Assembly: GCF_001050115.1 (NCBI RefSeq)
Contig: NZ_CP012024.1
Location: 1,468,001-1,532,000 of the forward strand
Source: Bacillus smithii
Lineage (GTDB): Bacteria; Bacillota; Bacilli; Bacillales; DSM-4216
Length of the DNA stretch: 64,000 nt
Direction of reading: 5' to 3'
Below, in pieces: positions 18,682 through 27,575 of the stretch. How positions within the stretch are numbered: the first letter of the stretch is position 1; the number at the start of each line of letters is the position of its first letter. The translations under genes were made by a program, and so were the position numbers. The notes beneath the pieces were generated by a model that saw nothing but the letters and a program-made list of their open reading frames with translations, made no database searches and was not told the DNA's origin.

Positions 18682-19344
18682 TTATTTAGCCAATCTTAGT
18701 TCCCACATATTTCCGTTTTTCCAGAATCTTTTTTTGGTTACAAAGCGGTTTCTGGCCGTCTCACTTGAATATTGAAAAAAACTTCTAGAAGTACTGCGTC
18801 TGGAAGAGCGTCTGGAAGAGCATCTGGAAGAACGCCTAGAAGTCCGTCTGGAAGAACGTCTAGAAGTCCGTCTGGAAGAGCGTCTGGAAGAGCATCTGGA
18901 AGAACGTCTAGAAGTCCGTCTGGAAGAGCGTCTGGAAGTCTGTCTGGAAGAGCGTCTGGAAGAGCGTCTGGAAGTCTGTCTGGAAGAGCGCCTAGAAGTC
19001 CGTCTGGAAGAGCGTCTGGAAGAGCATCTGGAAGAACGCCTAGAAGTCCGTCTGGAAGAACGTCTAGAAGTCCGTCTGGAAGAACGTCTGGAAGTCTGTC
19101 TGGAAGAGCATCTGGAAGAGCGTCTGGAAGTCTGTCTGGAAGAACGTCTGGAAGTCTGTCTGGAAGAACGTCTAGAAGAGCGTCTGGAAGAACGCCTAGA
19201 AGAGGTGCTCGACCTGCGGGACGTTGATGGACCGCCTTTTACTTCCTTAACGACGCTTGGATCTTGATACATAAAATCCTCTAACCCAGCATCAGTTGCT
19301 TTTTCAACGGCCTCTTTAATATCATCATGGGTGATCTGTCCCAT
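18682..19344 (-). CDS. cotG: CotG-like spore coat protein, Ser/Arg repeat
   Basis: 220 residues. Residues 1-40 are an acidic head (MGQITHDDIKEAVEKATDAG). Residues ~42-185 are tandem SRRSSRQT/SRRSSRRT octads with four cysteine-bearing variants (RCSSR), followed by a basic aromatic tail. GGAGG precedes ATG 19344. Divergent from cotH exactly as in B. subtilis, where the CotH kinase phosphorylates serines of CotG and CotB. Homology to CotG is by composition and context rather than residue identity. The repeat leaves the opposite strand open as well, a by-product of the 12-bp subrepeats. Confidence 0.75.
   Translation of the reverse strand: MGQITHDDIKEAVEKATDAGLEDFMYQDPSVVKEVKGGPSTSRRSSTSSRRSSRRSSRRSSRQTSRRSSRQTSRRSSRCSSRQTSRRSSRRTSRRSSRRTSRRSSRCSSRRSSRRTSRRSSRQTSRRSSRRSSRQTSRRSSRRTSRRSSRCSSRRSSRRTSRRSSRRTSRRSSRCSSRRSSRRSTSRSFFQYSSETARNRFVTKKRFWKNGNMWELRLAK
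18791..19206. repeat. Tandem repeat of ~12/24 bp inside the cotG-like gene
   Basis: A 12-bp core (GTCTGGAAGAGC with variants) is reiterated in 24-bp units. Copy number is expected to vary between strains through slippage or recombination. Confidence 0.85.
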
Positions 19345-19549
19345 GTGAAAACCTCCTTTAAAAATTATATAAAAAATGTAAATTTCTTTTCACGATTCAT
19401 AGTATGAGGACAATGAGGAATTGCCTGAGACAAATATGTAGTTTTTGTAAAAAAATTATGAAGGTGTCTTCAGGTGTCACCCTCTTATTTTTTTCATATG
19501 ATTATAGTAATCATGCGAGATTTCTTTATATGGAGCGAGGAGGAGAGAG

Positions 19550-20638
19550 ATGGATAAAAACAACTTGACTCAATATGAACTTTATATCCATCCTAAAGAT
19601 TACCAAGAGCTGAGAAGAGATATTTGGAACGATGAACCACTACCGGCAAAATTAAAAATAGGCAACAAGAAGCTTGAAATTGATATCGCTTATCGTGGTT
19701 CGCATATCAGAAAATTTAAAAAAAAATCTTATCATATCGCTTTTTATAAACCCCAAATATACAGGGGAGCGAAAGAAATTCATCTGAATGCAGAGTTTAA
19801 AGATCCGGCCGTCATCCGAAATAAATTATCATTTGATTTCTTCAACGAAATAGGCGTATTGTCGCCGCGTTCCCAGCATATTTTTTTGTCCATAAATGGC
19901 CGAAACGAAGGGATCTATTTAGAATTGGAATCTGTAGATGAATGTTTTCTTAAGAAAAGGAGCTTGCCAGAAGGGGCCATTTTTTATGCGGTGGATGGTG
20001 ATGCCAATTTTTCATTAATGAGTGATCTAGACAAGGAAGTGAAACGTTCGTTGGATTTAGGATATGAAATGAAATGGGGGAATGAACAAGACATATTTTA
20101 CTTGCAAGAGATGATTCTTAAATTGAATACTACTCCGCGGGCGGAATTTGAAAAAGAGATTCAAAAATATTTTCATGTCGAGCAATATCTATACTGGCTT
20201 TCCGGAATCGTCTGCACTCAAAATTACGATGGATTTGTTCATAATTACGCGTTATATCTGAACAGGGAAACGGGTTTATTTGAAATTATCCCTTGGGATT
20301 ATGATGCAACATGGGGAAGGGACATCAATGGAAAGGAAATGTCGGAAGATTATGTGAGAATTCAAGGATATAATACTCTTACAGCTCGACTTCTGGACGT
20401 TCCCTCGTTTCGAAAAAAGTATCAATTGATTTTGCAAGAAATATTGGAAGAAAAATATACCGTTGCAAACTTGCAGCCGAAAGTGGAACAGCTCTACAAA
20501 CAAATTAAACCGTATGTACAAAAAGATCCCTATATAAGAGACCGTCAGATGCAATTTGAAAATGAACCTGAACTCATCTTGCGTTTTATTGAAAAAAGAG
20601 GAAATTATATTCGAAATCATTTACAAGTATTGGATTAG
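19550..20638 (+). CDS. cotH: Spore coat protein kinase CotH
   Basis: 362 residues. An atypical protein kinase of the outer spore coat that phosphorylates CotB/CotG serines in Bacillus. Visible motifs are YRGSHIRKFKKKSYHI (ATP-binding basic residues, ~48-63), QNYDGFVHNY (~224-233) and IPWDYDATWGRD (~247-258, metal-binding aspartates). GGAGGAGAG lies before ATG 19550. Divergent to the cotG-like gene and followed by two CotB-like genes, its probable substrates. Confidence 0.9.
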   Translation: MDKNNLTQYELYIHPKDYQELRRDIWNDEPLPAKLKIGNKKLEIDIAYRGSHIRKFKKKSYHIAFYKPQIYRGAKEIHLNAEFKDPAVIRNKLSFDFFNEIGVLSPRSQHIFLSINGRNEGIYLELESVDECFLKKRSLPEGAIFYAVDGDANFSLMSDLDKEVKRSLDLGYEMKWGNEQDIFYLQEMILKLNTTPRAEFEKEIQKYFHVEQYLYWLSGIVCTQNYDGFVHNYALYLNRETGLFEIIPWDYDATWGRDINGKEMSEDYVRIQGYNTLTARLLDVPSFRKKYQLILQEILEEKYTVANLQPKVEQLYKQIKPYVQKDPYIRDRQMQFENEPELILRFIEKRGNYIRNHLQVLD

Positions 20639-20747
20639 TAAGGTGGAAATTTTTGTGAATAGGCAACTACAAGGTTCATCTCTTCCTTGTGATGAGTATA
20701 CATGCACTGTAGTTATACCATATGGATCACGAACAAGGAGGATATGA

Positions 20748-21638
20748 ATGAATAAGAAATCGAATTTGAACCATCAGTGCAACAAGGAGCGATTTCAATC
20801 CTTTTTAGAATCCTTAAAAGGACGGATGGTTACTATATATCGCAACGATCCCGAAGCAAAAACGGGACGTTTGTTGGACGTTCAGTCAGATTATATTGTT
20901 TTAGAGCTTGAACATAATACGATCGTTTATTATCAAATTCATCATGTCAAAAGCGTAAGTGAAGATTCCAAAGCCAATCAACCAGTAAAGGAACTGGACG
21001 AGGAGTTGGATTTTATTAAAGAGGAGAGCTTTAGTGATCTATTCCGCCACTTAAAAAACGAATATATTCAAATCAATCAAGGCGGGCCTGATTTGGTTGT
21101 CGGAACATTACTGGAAACAAGCAACGATTATATTATCTTGGCATTGGAAAACAACGAGATCGTGTATTTTAATCTTGATCATGTGAAAAGTGCATTGAAA
21201 CTATCTAAGGGAATAAAATCTAATCATTTAACCGAAACGAAAGATTCTGATCAAACAATGGTTTCAGTGTCATCCAAACCTTCGACTTCTATAAGCCACG
21301 AGATATTAAAAGCCGAATATTTTGCTGATCTTTTTGATCAATTGATGCATAAATGGGTATTGATCAATCGCCGAGGTCCCGATGCTTTGGAAGGCATTTT
21401 AGTGGAAAATGCTGGAGGATATTTCACCATTACGAATAACCATGAAATTATACGAATCAATCCGTTTCATATTAAATGCATAAGTATAGGTCCAAAAACG
21501 GATAAAAAAGAAGAAAACGACCAAATTGAAGCCGAGGAAGATCATCCACTAAGATCACTCCACAAAGAAAAAAAACCATCCCTCGAAAGACGATCCGGAA
21601 GACGATCTGAAAAACGATCCCATTCTAGATCTGCATAG
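20748..21638 (+). CDS. CotB-like spore coat protein with basic Arg/Ser tail
   Basis: 296 residues. Three repeats of a ~60-residue beta-rich module, each with a G.L.....Y.VL/TI...N.EIV....HVK pattern (about residues 25-70, 105-150 and 200-245). The last ~25 residues (SLERRSGRRSEKRSHSRSA) form an Arg/Ser tail like that of CotB, a plausible CotH target. It follows cotH in the same direction with GAACAAGGAGG before ATG 20748. Confidence 0.72.
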   Translation: MNKKSNLNHQCNKERFQSFLESLKGRMVTIYRNDPEAKTGRLLDVQSDYIVLELEHNTIVYYQIHHVKSVSEDSKANQPVKELDEELDFIKEESFSDLFRHLKNEYIQINQGGPDLVVGTLLETSNDYIILALENNEIVYFNLDHVKSALKLSKGIKSNHLTETKDSDQTMVSVSSKPSTSISHEILKAEYFADLFDQLMHKWVLINRRGPDALEGILVENAGGYFTITNNHEIIRINPFHIKCISIGPKTDKKEENDQIEAEEDHPLRSLHKEKKPSLERRSGRRSEKRSHSRSA

Positions 21639-21874
21639 TTAAGAAGAACTTCCATAAGATCGGATAGAATCCAAAATAAGATATAGCACCTCTCACTCCA
21701 CAGCCAGAATTAAAAATAGTGATCCATCATAGCGGAACAAAAGGATGAGGTAGTGAAAGAAAACGATTATTGGGAACGGAAAACCGATATCCACAATCAT
21801 TGCCATCGTGCTGGGTGCATGAGTATGCGACACTGGTGCACCTGGTATTATTATAGGATAGGAAGGAGAATAAG

Positions 21875-22543
21875 ATGGAACAATTAAAAAAATATATCGG
21901 CACGGAAATTGAATTGGAGATATCCGATAAGACTAAGCTTTATGGAATTTTAATGGATATTGGCTCTGATATATTAGTCCTGTTTGATGGACGCAAAGAT
22001 TTTTATATTCCTTTTTTGCATGTCCATAACATTAAAGAACGGAGCGAAAACGAATTGACAGGCGTTCAGCCGCCTGTGACCGTCGGCTTTAAAGATGACG
22101 ATCATGAACTTTCTTACCGAAAAACACTGTTAAAAGCAAAAGGACATTTTCTTGAATTATTCGCTGCCAAAAACAAATCGCTTCATGGTTATATTACGAG
22201 TGTATTAAATGATTATATTGTATTTTACTCTCCTGTATATAAAAATGTTTTTATATCCATGCACCATTTAAAGTGGCTTACGCCATACTCTTACGAAACA
22301 ACTCCATATTCGTTAAGCAGTAAAGAACTCCCGGTCGTTCCCCTAAACATTCCATTGGCAAGATCTTTTGAAGAACAATTAAAAAAATACAAAGAAACGT
22401 TAGTGGTTTTTGATTTGGGAGAGGAAGCAGACAAAATCGGACTGTTGAAAAACGTAGAGAACAATATGGTCAAACTTGCCGCGGCAGATAGTCGAACGGT
22501 TTTTTGGAAGCTCTCTCATTTGAAAATGTTTCATCTCCCTTGA
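21875..22543 (+). CDS. CotB-related coat protein without Arg/Ser tail
   Basis: 222 residues with modules of the same type as the preceding gene (IGTEIELEISDKTKLYGILMDIGSDILVLFDG; HGYITSVLNDYIVFYS; a weaker third). It lacks the basic tail, so it may be structural rather than phosphorylated. GGAAGGAG precedes ATG 21875. Assigned to the coat by homology to its neighbour and by position. Confidence 0.62.
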   Translation: MEQLKKYIGTEIELEISDKTKLYGILMDIGSDILVLFDGRKDFYIPFLHVHNIKERSENELTGVQPPVTVGFKDDDHELSYRKTLLKAKGHFLELFAAKNKSLHGYITSVLNDYIVFYSPVYKNVFISMHHLKWLTPYSYETTPYSLSSKELPVVPLNIPLARSFEEQLKKYKETLVVFDLGEEADKIGLLKNVENNMVKLAAADSRTVFWKLSHLKMFHLP

Positions 22544-22967
22544 AATACCAATGAATAACGACTCATTGGCTTTGAAGAATAATAGACACGCTGAAACTTT
22601 AAAAATGGACAACTTCAATGAACTTAAAAATTGAAAAATAAAGGGAATCCGAACTGACTAGAGCATAACCGGCAGTCGCTCGAATGACGACCAAGCTGTA
22701 TCAATCAAGGTCGCATAGAAGAAGGAAAAGAGTTATGACGGTCATTTCGCTCCCTAAAAATATCGTTTCGACATCGATTGATCATTGGCATTGTATGCAT
22801 ATGAGGCTAAGAAAGGAACTGGGTATACTAAAAAACCAATTCCCTATCCAAAAAATAAACAAGCAGACACATTTTTCCGTCTGCTTGTTTTTTTGATTTC
22901 ATGATTTTATGCTCACTAACAAAAAGAGCGTTTGAAGGAAAAACGACCAAATAGAAAGTCAAACTGT
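22544..22967. other. Intergenic region after the coat cluster
   Basis: About 420 bp. The only clear element is the terminator at 22857-22894. A 70-codon open frame at 22684 lacks a ribosome binding site and runs into the terminator, so it is not called. Confidence 0.5.
22857..22894 (+). terminator. Intrinsic terminator
   Basis: AACAAGCAGAC pairs with GTCTGCTTGTT, with T runs on both strands. It can serve the coat genes and, in reverse, msrA. Confidence 0.85.
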
Positions 22968-23498
22968 CTATTTACCCCAATGTTCCTTGATAAAAAGATC
23001 CCGTCCAGATTTTTCTCTGTCTTTCTTGTATTCTTCTGGATTTTTTTTATAAAAATCTTGGTGATAGTCTTCTGCAGGGTAGAAAGTAGAAGCAGGCAAA
23101 ATTTTGGTTACAATCGGTTTTTTGAATTTACCGCTTTTTTCGAGGCGTTCTTTTGACTCCTCTGCCAATTTTCGTTGCTCTTCTGTATGATAAAAAATGG
23201 CCGTTCGGTAGTTGTCTCCTCGGTCATGGAATTGTCCGCCATCATCTGTCGGATCAATTTGCTGCCAATAAATTTCTAAAATTTTGCTGTAAGGAAAAAC
23301 AGTTGGATCATAAAGAATTTCCACTGCTTCATAATGACCTGTTTTGCCAGATTTGACTTGTTCATAGGTTGGATTTTCCACATGTCCTCCTGTATAACCG
23401 GAAGTTACCTTATGAATGCCATCCCATTGATCAAAAGGTTTCACCATGCACCAAAAACATCCACCGGCGAACGTTGCTTTTTCTAATTGCTTTTTCAT
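22968..23498 (-). CDS. msrA: Peptide methionine-S-sulfoxide reductase
   Basis: 176 residues. Repairs Met-S-oxide in oxidised proteins with thioredoxin. GCFWC at 13-17 gives catalytic C14. SGYTGG and GHYEAV are conserved. ATG 23498 is chosen because GAGGTG lies 7 nt upstream; the 12-residue longer frame has none. No fused MsrB domain. Confidence 0.92.
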   Translation of the reverse strand: MKKQLEKATFAGGCFWCMVKPFDQWDGIHKVTSGYTGGHVENPTYEQVKSGKTGHYEAVEILYDPTVFPYSKILEIYWQQIDPTDDGGQFHDRGDNYRTAIFYHTEEQRKLAEESKERLEKSGKFKKPIVTKILPASTFYPAEDYHQDFYKKNPEEYKKDREKSGRDLFIKEHWGK

Positions 23499-23534
23499 TT
23501 TTAAACACCTCAAAACGTTGGTTTCACGATACAA

Positions 23535-23936
23535 TGCTCATTTTATCACTAAAAGAAATAAAACGGCAATAAAAGAGATGAAACAGCCATTCTAAATATG
23601 TAGAAAAAAAGTTGAAAGGAAGGAGCAGGAGATCGAGAATCGCATCGGCATTCAGAATAAATTGAAAAGGGAAATAGTGGTGTCGGGTTGTGATTCGTGT
23701 GAGGCCAATCATCTTTCGGTGATGACCTTGAATAAAAGCGAAAACAAACTCATTTCAAAGATTTTTTAAAATGAAGAATACAACAAAGTTTTGATGGCTC
23801 ACAATACAACGAATAGGAGTCGTTCTTTCATCGATAAACAGATCATAATGACTTACATTTTCAGGAGCAGATCATCTTCATATCACAGGAAGCAGGGGAT
23901 TCGTTGCGGCGGCAAAGCAATGAATGAAGCTTTGGC
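23535..23936. other. Intergenic region, nothing recognised
   Basis: About 400 bp between msrA and the HxlR-type regulator. No gene, hairpin terminator or repeat stands out. Confidence 0.5.
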
Positions 23937-24269
23937 TTACTCATGTTCACAGTGATCTTCAATGACCACCCATTCGTTTGCCCAATTTTCCAGCTCCCGT
24001 ATGAAGGGTTCCAATGCTTTCCCTTTTTCCGTCAAAGAGTACTCGATTCTTACCGGTGTTTCTGGATATACTTTTCGATTGACAATTCCTTCTTGCTCCA
24101 ATTCCTTTAGTCTTTCGGATAACAGTCGACCACTGATCGGAATAGAAGATTCAATGGTGCAGAAACGCTGTGGACCCGAAAGCAGTTGATGTATGATAAA
24201 ACCTGTCCAACGTTTGCTGAAAATGTTCATTGCTTTTTCAAATTTGGGACATAAGGTTGATTGGCTCAA
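23937..24269 (-). CDS. HxlR-family redox regulator (YodB/CatR-like)
   Basis: About 110 residues, a MarR/HxlR-type winged helix (FSKRWTGFIIHQLLSGPQRF ... SGRLLSERLKELEQEGIV). The conserved N-terminal cysteine (C7, TLCPKFE) is the sensing thiol in YodB and CatR, which respond to quinones and diamide. I choose TTG 24269, six bases after AGAGGTG; a GTG at 24278 lies inside that site. No typical target (azoreductase, catechol dioxygenase) is adjacent. Confidence 0.78.
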   Translation of the reverse strand: MSQSTLCPKFEKAMNIFSKRWTGFIIHQLLSGPQRFCTIESSIPISGRLLSERLKELEQEGIVNRKVYPETPVRIEYSLTEKGKALEPFIRELENWANEWVVIEDHCEHE

Positions 24270-24498
24270 TATGATCACCTCTGGAACCCATTATAACCTA
24301 AATTCATATGCTTGTAATCTTTCATAGTCAATAGCAGATGAGGAAAAGTTTCTAGTTTTGAAATTGACAAGAATCGGAATTGGAATCAATTTAAAAAATT
24401 TTTAAGAAAAAATTTTTAATAGCGTTTCTCAGCTAAGAGAAAAATTTAATCAAATACATTAATGGTGAATTTTGGATAATGATTCACAAAACCAATTT

Positions 24499-24535
24499 AA
24501 AAGGATCTGATGAATAAAATCATTAGATCCTTTTT
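24499..24535 (-). terminator. Intrinsic terminator of the dihaem cytochrome gene
   Basis: AAAAGGATCT and AGATCCTTTTT arms around a short loop, U-rich on both strands. Confidence 0.75.
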
Positions 24536-24542
24536 AGCACGT

Positions 24543-26429
24543 TTATTTTTGATCCGTCCGGCCTTTGTTTAACGATAGCAAATATTTCGCCAAAGCTATC
24601 TGTTCTTTCTTCGTAAAGCCGCTCTCTTGATCGACCCAGAACGAATGGCCTGCGCCGGTTATATGGACGGAATGGAGAGGGGCATTCGCTTTTATGACTT
24701 TTTGGCGTTCTTTTCGATCCACAAGCGCGATGATGCTTCTGTATGGATCGACCGGTTTTCCTTTGAGAAGTGTGCCGGTAAGGCCGTAGTTTTGTTCATA
24801 CCCTACTGCAACGCCACCGTCATGAAGATAAGGTGCTTGCCAATAAAGGCCGATCAAGCTGGGCGTTTTATAACCGCCTTTTCCATCGTGTGCAAAACCT
24901 AATCGCAGCTGTTGTTCGTCAATGTTGTCCATCGGGATTTTCAGCACACGTGCATTTTTTCTGATCGGCACATTCTCAGTCGGTGAATAGAGAAGAGGCT
25001 CTGCAAAAATTTTAGCCGTTTTGGCCAGAGCTTTTGCTCTTGACGGTTCTGTCCCAATTTCGTCCGCTGAAACGATTTGATGGTTAGTAAAATAAGAGCC
25101 GGCATGACATTTAATGCATCCTGCTTTCGAAAAAACGTTATACCCATCATCGGTTTCCGATTTGCTAATGGTTATGTTCGGTTTAGGTGGAACGAGCGCA
25201 TTTTGAAAAGCAGACATTGCATTGTTTTGTTCATTAAAATGAAACCCAGGGCTGCTGACGATTAAACCATCCGGGGCAACCGGAGATACGTTTGGAAATG
25301 TCGGAGGTTTGACCATTTCGTTTATTCCTGGGGCTGCAGGCGTCGGATCCACTTCAGCGAAAAAAGCGGAAGGGCTTTTTCCTTTGCTTGGATCGAACCG
25401 AAATTTTGGATTAGCCGCATTTTGCAAAATGGTTCCAATATAGGTTTCTTTCTCAATGTCAAAGAGCGGTTTGGCAATATCTGCTTGTGAAAGGGAATCG
25501 GAATTTTGAGCATGAACATTATTGTTAAAAACGGTTAATCCGTGGAATGAACCAGCCATGCCAAATCCACTCCAACTATAAGGGAAATTTTGAAAGGTAA
25601 AAGAGGAAGGGATTTGAGCTGGATTTCCTTTTAAATCAATCGTGGAGTCAAAATTCCCTGGTGGCCACAGGAGCAATGTCTTGTCTACCGACTCTTCTAA
25701 TTTTTCTTTATTGGGAAGTTTAAGATTCCCCTGTTTTTGAAGGAATTGAGAAAAATTAGAAATATTCGCGTGAGTGAAATAGGCGGCTGTATTGGGTGCT
25801 AAAGCAAGGAGCAGACCTGCATTTAAATCTGAGTTGGGGGCGCCTTCCACTACACGCTTCGTTTCTTGATCGACCGTCGCGTGGCAAGCCGCGCAGCTAA
25901 TGCCAGCTTTTAACTCTCCTTTAGAAAATGAAACAGGCATACCTAAAGGAGCAAAAGAACCTTTTGGAACATCAAGTCCTGTTGAAATCATCTGACCTTT
26001 TTTGAATGATTGCCCGCCGATCTTAACGTCTTTTGCCAGTTCTACTTTTAAATTGGTTGTACCTTCCCCTTTTAGAGCAAGGATGGCTTTCATCAAATTA
26101 GGTGCCGTTAACGGCCCATCCAAAATGCCGATTATATCTGTAAGGAATACTTCGTTTCCAAATGTTTCTTTATAGAAAGCGTCTCTTCCTTTTTCAAACA
26201 AATCATGGTCCACTTTCACCGCACCATTCTTTTCTGAAAGTTTTTTTGCATTTCCTTCAGAGAGACTGAGTGTTTGTCCGTACCAATCATAGCTGTTTAC
26301 ATTTCGATAAGAACTGATGATGTCCTCTTTATCAGGGACATAGGCATAATCAAGATCTATAAAATAAACAATGGCTGCGATAAAAATGATGAATCCTATG
26401 ATGGCTATAAACCAAGACTTGTTTATCAA
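24543..26429 (-). CDS. Membrane-anchored dihaem c-type cytochrome (CcP/MauG/RoxA-like)
   Basis: 628 residues from TTG 26429, which has a GGGGG-containing site 6 nt upstream; a 39-residue longer frame has none. Residues ~7-25 form a membrane anchor, so the bulk is outside the membrane. Two haem c sites, CAACH (~178) and CIKCH (~442), and the YKTPSLIGLYWQAPYLHDGG segment near 530 place it with dihaem peroxidase/RoxA-like proteins. Reaction unknown; an electron-transfer or peroxidase role at the cell surface is inferred. It stands alone. Confidence 0.75.
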   Translation of the reverse strand: MINKSWFIAIIGFIIFIAAIVYFIDLDYAYVPDKEDIISSYRNVNSYDWYGQTLSLSEGNAKKLSEKNGAVKVDHDLFEKGRDAFYKETFGNEVFLTDIIGILDGPLTAPNLMKAILALKGEGTTNLKVELAKDVKIGGQSFKKGQMISTGLDVPKGSFAPLGMPVSFSKGELKAGISCAACHATVDQETKRVVEGAPNSDLNAGLLLALAPNTAAYFTHANISNFSQFLQKQGNLKLPNKEKLEESVDKTLLLWPPGNFDSTIDLKGNPAQIPSSFTFQNFPYSWSGFGMAGSFHGLTVFNNNVHAQNSDSLSQADIAKPLFDIEKETYIGTILQNAANPKFRFDPSKGKSPSAFFAEVDPTPAAPGINEMVKPPTFPNVSPVAPDGLIVSSPGFHFNEQNNAMSAFQNALVPPKPNITISKSETDDGYNVFSKAGCIKCHAGSYFTNHQIVSADEIGTEPSRAKALAKTAKIFAEPLLYSPTENVPIRKNARVLKIPMDNIDEQQLRLGFAHDGKGGYKTPSLIGLYWQAPYLHDGGVAVGYEQNYGLTGTLLKGKPVDPYRSIIALVDRKERQKVIKANAPLHSVHITGAGHSFWVDQESGFTKKEQIALAKYLLSLNKGRTDQK

Positions 26430-26840
26430 AGCGATCCCCCGTCGTCCTGTTGCTCTTTTATGATGGAATGTTGGAAACCAGATGAATGACTTAGATGATG
26501 AATGTTTTGGAAATAAAGATTTTGGAAAGAAGATGTTTTGAAACAACGTATCGAATTTAAGATACAGTGGGCAGCCAACGTTTTTTATTGTTTCTAGAAA
26601 ACACAGCGTTTATTCCGACAAGTGAAGGCGGTTCAGTGGAACTTTATTTCCGTATGATGGTTGATATTTATGGTTGGATGTAGCTTGTGTATTGTAAAAA
26701 GAAAATCGATTAGAAAATGAGTTCATAAAGAAACAAATGTAGATTTTGAATGGACGCAAAATGGGGGTCACTCGACCAGTAAATTAAAACGGCAAAGGGT
26801 ATACTAAAAAAACTTGCAATGTAGTAAGGAGGTGAATCAT
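26430..26840. other. Intergenic region
   Basis: About 410 bp upstream of the cytochrome on one side and the small-gene operon on the other. No further gene recognised. Confidence 0.45.
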
Positions 26841-26975
26841 TTGCCGAGCGGAAAAGAATTAGAACAGTTGCCAATTTCCAACATAGCCCCTGAAGAGGGA
26901 AAAGCCCCCGATCGTTTCGATGGAAAGTTAATCAAAAGCGCATCAAAAAGGGAAGAGAAAAAGAAAATCAATTGA
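26841..26975 (+). CDS. Hypothetical 44-residue basic protein
   Basis: TTG start at 26841 with a full AAGGAGGTGAAT site 4-5 nt upstream. The product starts MPSGKELEQLPISN and ends in a highly charged SKREEKKKIN. The stop TGA overlaps the TTG of the next gene (TTGA), which suggests coupling. Not recognised; the strong ribosome binding site is the main evidence. Confidence 0.6.
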   Translation: MPSGKELEQLPISNIAPEEGKAPDRFDGKLIKSASKREEKKKIN

Positions 26976-27217
26976 AAACAGTAACAAAAACGGGAAGAGT
27001 CCGTGGTTATCGTTTTGACTACTTCTTATCGCTCCATGATCCTTCTCACCAAATATTGGATAGTGAGAATTCGATAGCAAAGAGCAAAAGACATGACTAT
27101 AAGGAAGCAATAAAGAACAATGGGAGAATTGATCCATTTGTCCTTTTGCTTAGTGCAGGGAGCGTTGGATTTCTAAAAGAGCAAAATAAAAAGGGGGGAT
27201 CGAATGGGAGCGATTGA
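26972..27217 (+). CDS. Small conserved protein, YbyB-like
   Basis: 81 residues from TTG 26972, overlapping both the preceding stop and the next start. It begins MKTVTKTGRVRGYRFDYFLSL and has HDPSHQILDSEN. I associate it with the small YbyB-type proteins that occur near ybxH in Bacillus, but that is from memory. Function unknown. Confidence 0.55.
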   Translation: MKTVTKTGRVRGYRFDYFLSLHDPSHQILDSENSIAKSKRHDYKEAIKNNGRIDPFVLLLSAGSVGFLKEQNKKGGSNGSD

Positions 27218-27410
27218 ACGGAACGGATATCGGTTTGTGCCGGAGTTCAGTGTGACTTATCAAAAAGGTGCTGTCCATGTGTATCGAAATGGAAAATATC
27301 TGGATGAAATTACATTTGATTTTTCGGGAAAATATCCGGATGTTGATCAAATTGAGGAGTTAGTAGAACAATATTGTAAAAACAATCGGATTACGCCATC
27401 TTCAAATTAG
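27204..27410 (+). CDS. YbxH-like small protein
   Basis: 68 residues starting MGAIERNGYRFVPEFSV, with HVYRNGKYLDEITFDFSG. It resembles YbxH, a sporulation-linked small protein in B. subtilis. AAGGGGGGATC precedes ATG 27204. Last gene of a three-gene overlapping operon closed by the terminator at 27437. Confidence 0.7.
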   Translation: MGAIERNGYRFVPEFSVTYQKGAVHVYRNGKYLDEITFDFSGKYPDVDQIEELVEQYCKNNRITPSSN

Positions 27411-27436
27411 AGTCATGTGATATGGCAAAACTGATT

Positions 27437-27472
27437 GAAAAGGGCTTGATTTAAAGATCAGCCCTTTTCTTT
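27437..27472 (+). terminator. Intrinsic terminator
   Basis: AAAAGGGCTTGAT pairs with ATCAGCCCTTTT, followed by CTTT. Confidence 0.82.
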
Positions 27473-27575
27473 GGCATTCCTTATGATGAAACGCATTGAA
27501 GAAGAATACCAAAACATACTCCGTATATGTCTAACCTTCATTCTTGGGAAGGACACGTTTGAACCATGTTGGATA

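Noticed and set aside
18772-19227. 151-codon plus-strand frame (Ser-Gly-Arg repeats) opposite the cotG-like gene
   Set aside because: It is the antisense image of a 12-bp repeat without stops and has no ribosome binding site. The minus strand has a good site, CotG-like composition and a conserved position next to cotH.
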